Shown in pieces: positions 5,163 to 5,904 of a stretch of 5,904 nt of DNA. Made by a program: the position numbers and the translations under genes. Origin of the DNA: Firmicutes bacterium UBA5499 (lineage in GTDB: Bacteria > Bacillota > DTU084); assembly GCA_002426275.1 (NCBI GenBank), contig DIPB01000028.1, positions 1,383-7,286 on the forward strand, given 5' to 3'. The stretch's first letter is position 1; the number at the start of each line of letters is the position of its first letter. Under the pieces are notes generated by a model that saw only the letters and a list, made by a program, of their open reading frames with translations, was not told the DNA's origin and made no database searches.

Positions 5163-5904
5163 GACCGCTGCGATAATCATTTTTTTGCTGCTGCTGGGAA
5201 GGGCGGCGCTGGAGCCCACACAGCTTTCAATTACGGAGCTCTCCCTGCCAGGCGGCCCCGAAATCTCCATTGCGGTCTATGCTGATCTTCATTTGGCGAA
5301 AGGCAGAGCGCCTTTAGCCAAGCTGCAGCGGGCTTTGATCGCGGCCAAACCAGATCTGATTTTTGCCCTTGGGGACTTCAGCGAGAGGCATCTCACTGAG
5401 GAGCAAGTCGCTTATTTGCGGACGCTCTCTTCTGTGGCGCCTACCTATGGGGTATTGGGAAATAACGATGTCGATCCCCGCCTGCGGGGGCAGCTGCGAG
5501 AGGCTGGGATCACGCTCCTGGAGAATCGTGGGATAGAATTGCAGGCAGAGCGCGGCAATATCTACCTGTACGGAGCGGAGGATCTGCGCGCCGGCAAGCC
5601 GGACTTAGCGGGACTCGCAGACGCGGCTGAAGGTGATTTCGTCATCCTGCTTTCCCACTCGCCTGAGATCGTGACCGAACTTGCCGGCGTAAGTCCGGAT
5701 TTGATCCTTGCCGGCCATACCCACGGCGGTCAGATTTGCTTGCCTGGCGGCCAGGGCATCATCACCCACAGCAAGCTGGGGCCAAAGTATGATTCCGGCA
5801 GTTTCCCTTGGGGAGAAGGTACCCTTTTCATCACCCGGGGCGTGGGCGCCAGCGGCATCCCGCTGCGCTTATTCTGCCTGCCCGAACTTGTCATCATCCG
5901 GCTG
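5155..5904 (+). CDS. Calcineurin-like metallophosphoesterase, N-terminally anchored (3' end outside window)
   Basis: The frame from ATG 5155 stays open for 250 codons to the right edge with no stop. It reads as a binuclear-metal phosphoesterase of the YkuE/YaeI-like group. Motifs in order are ADLHL (Asp44, His46), LGDF (Gly73-Asp74), GNND (102-105, where GNH[DE] is usual), [19 protein letters not shown] (His168) and the hallmark [11 protein letters not shown] (His188, His190). The end, [25 protein letters not shown] in outline, matches the family's usual last strand, so only a few residues are probably missing. Residues 4-14 are a short hydrophobic run after Lys3, suggesting a membrane anchor or signal with the catalytic domain outside the cytoplasm. 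The substrate is unknown; relatives include phosphodiesterases and a UDP-diacylglucosamine hydrolase (LpxG), but neither can be assigned here. It overlaps purE by 8 nt, so it is probably co-transcribed, though no pathway link is evident. Confidence 0.88.
   Translation, partial: MIKTAAIIIFLLLLGRAALEPTQLSITELSLPGGPEISIAVYADLHLAKGRAPLAKLQRALIAAKPDLIFALGDFSERHLTEEQVAYLRTLSSVAPTYGVLGNNDVDPRLRGQLREAGITLLENRGIELQAERGNIYLYGAEDLRAGKPDLAGLADAAEGDFVILLSHSPEIVTELAGVSPDLILAGHTHGGQICLPGGQGIITHSKLGPKYDSGSFPWGEGTLFITRGVGASGIPLRLFCLPELVIIRL

Noticed and set aside
1..5904. Mobile element, CRISPR array, RNA gene or PyrR attenuator
   Set aside because: No transposase, terminal repeats, spaced repeats, tRNA-like or rRNA-like sequence was seen. 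Any PyrR attenuator would lie upstream of pyrB or pyrR, outside the window.

Overview
The window is a tightly packed, one-strand segment of a bacterial de novo pyrimidine operon that continues into a purine gene. In order on the + strand it holds pyrB (3' end only), pyrC, pyrK, pyrD, pyrF, pyrE, purE and the first 250 codons of a calcineurin-like metallophosphoesterase that runs off the right edge. No gene is seen on the minus strand, and no RNA gene, mobile element, CRISPR array, internal promoter or terminator is recognisable.

Organism: the gene set suggests a Gram-positive-type bacterium, most likely a moderately GC-rich Firmicute such as a clostridial or related lineage. The clues are a class 1B dihydroorotate dehydrogenase (PyrD with catalytic Cys) paired with the PyrK flavin/[2Fe-2S] subunit, type I dihydroorotase directly after pyrB with no pyrI, strong AGGAGG-like ribosome binding sites, GTG-start use and the BCKDFE gene order. 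This is inferred from family knowledge and the species cannot be named from the window.

Layout: positions 2-4071 carry pyrB-pyrC-pyrK-pyrD-pyrF, 4068-4643 carry pyrE, 4677-5162 carry purE and 5155-5904 carry the phosphoesterase. Junctions run from a 19-nt overlap to a 33-nt gap (pyrE-purE). Each of the junctions examined in detail has a purine-rich Shine-Dalgarno stretch inside or just after the upstream gene. This fits a single polycistronic transcript with translational coupling.

How it works together: PyrB makes carbamoyl-aspartate, PyrC closes it to dihydroorotate, PyrD-PyrK oxidises that to orotate with electrons passed through FAD and [2Fe-2S] to NAD+, PyrE adds phosphoribose from PRPP and PyrF decarboxylates OMP to UMP. 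The first enzyme of the pathway, carbamoyl phosphate synthetase (carAB), often sits between pyrC and pyrK in Firmicutes and is absent here. PurE acts in a different pathway (AIR to CAIR in purine synthesis), and its usual partner purK is not next to it.

Overall this is a conserved housekeeping region. I see no convincing undescribed system. The points most worth checking are the operon's composition (no carAB, added purE and phosphoesterase), a non-canonical GNND motif in the phosphoesterase, and a small in-frame tandem repeat at the pyrD/pyrF junction.
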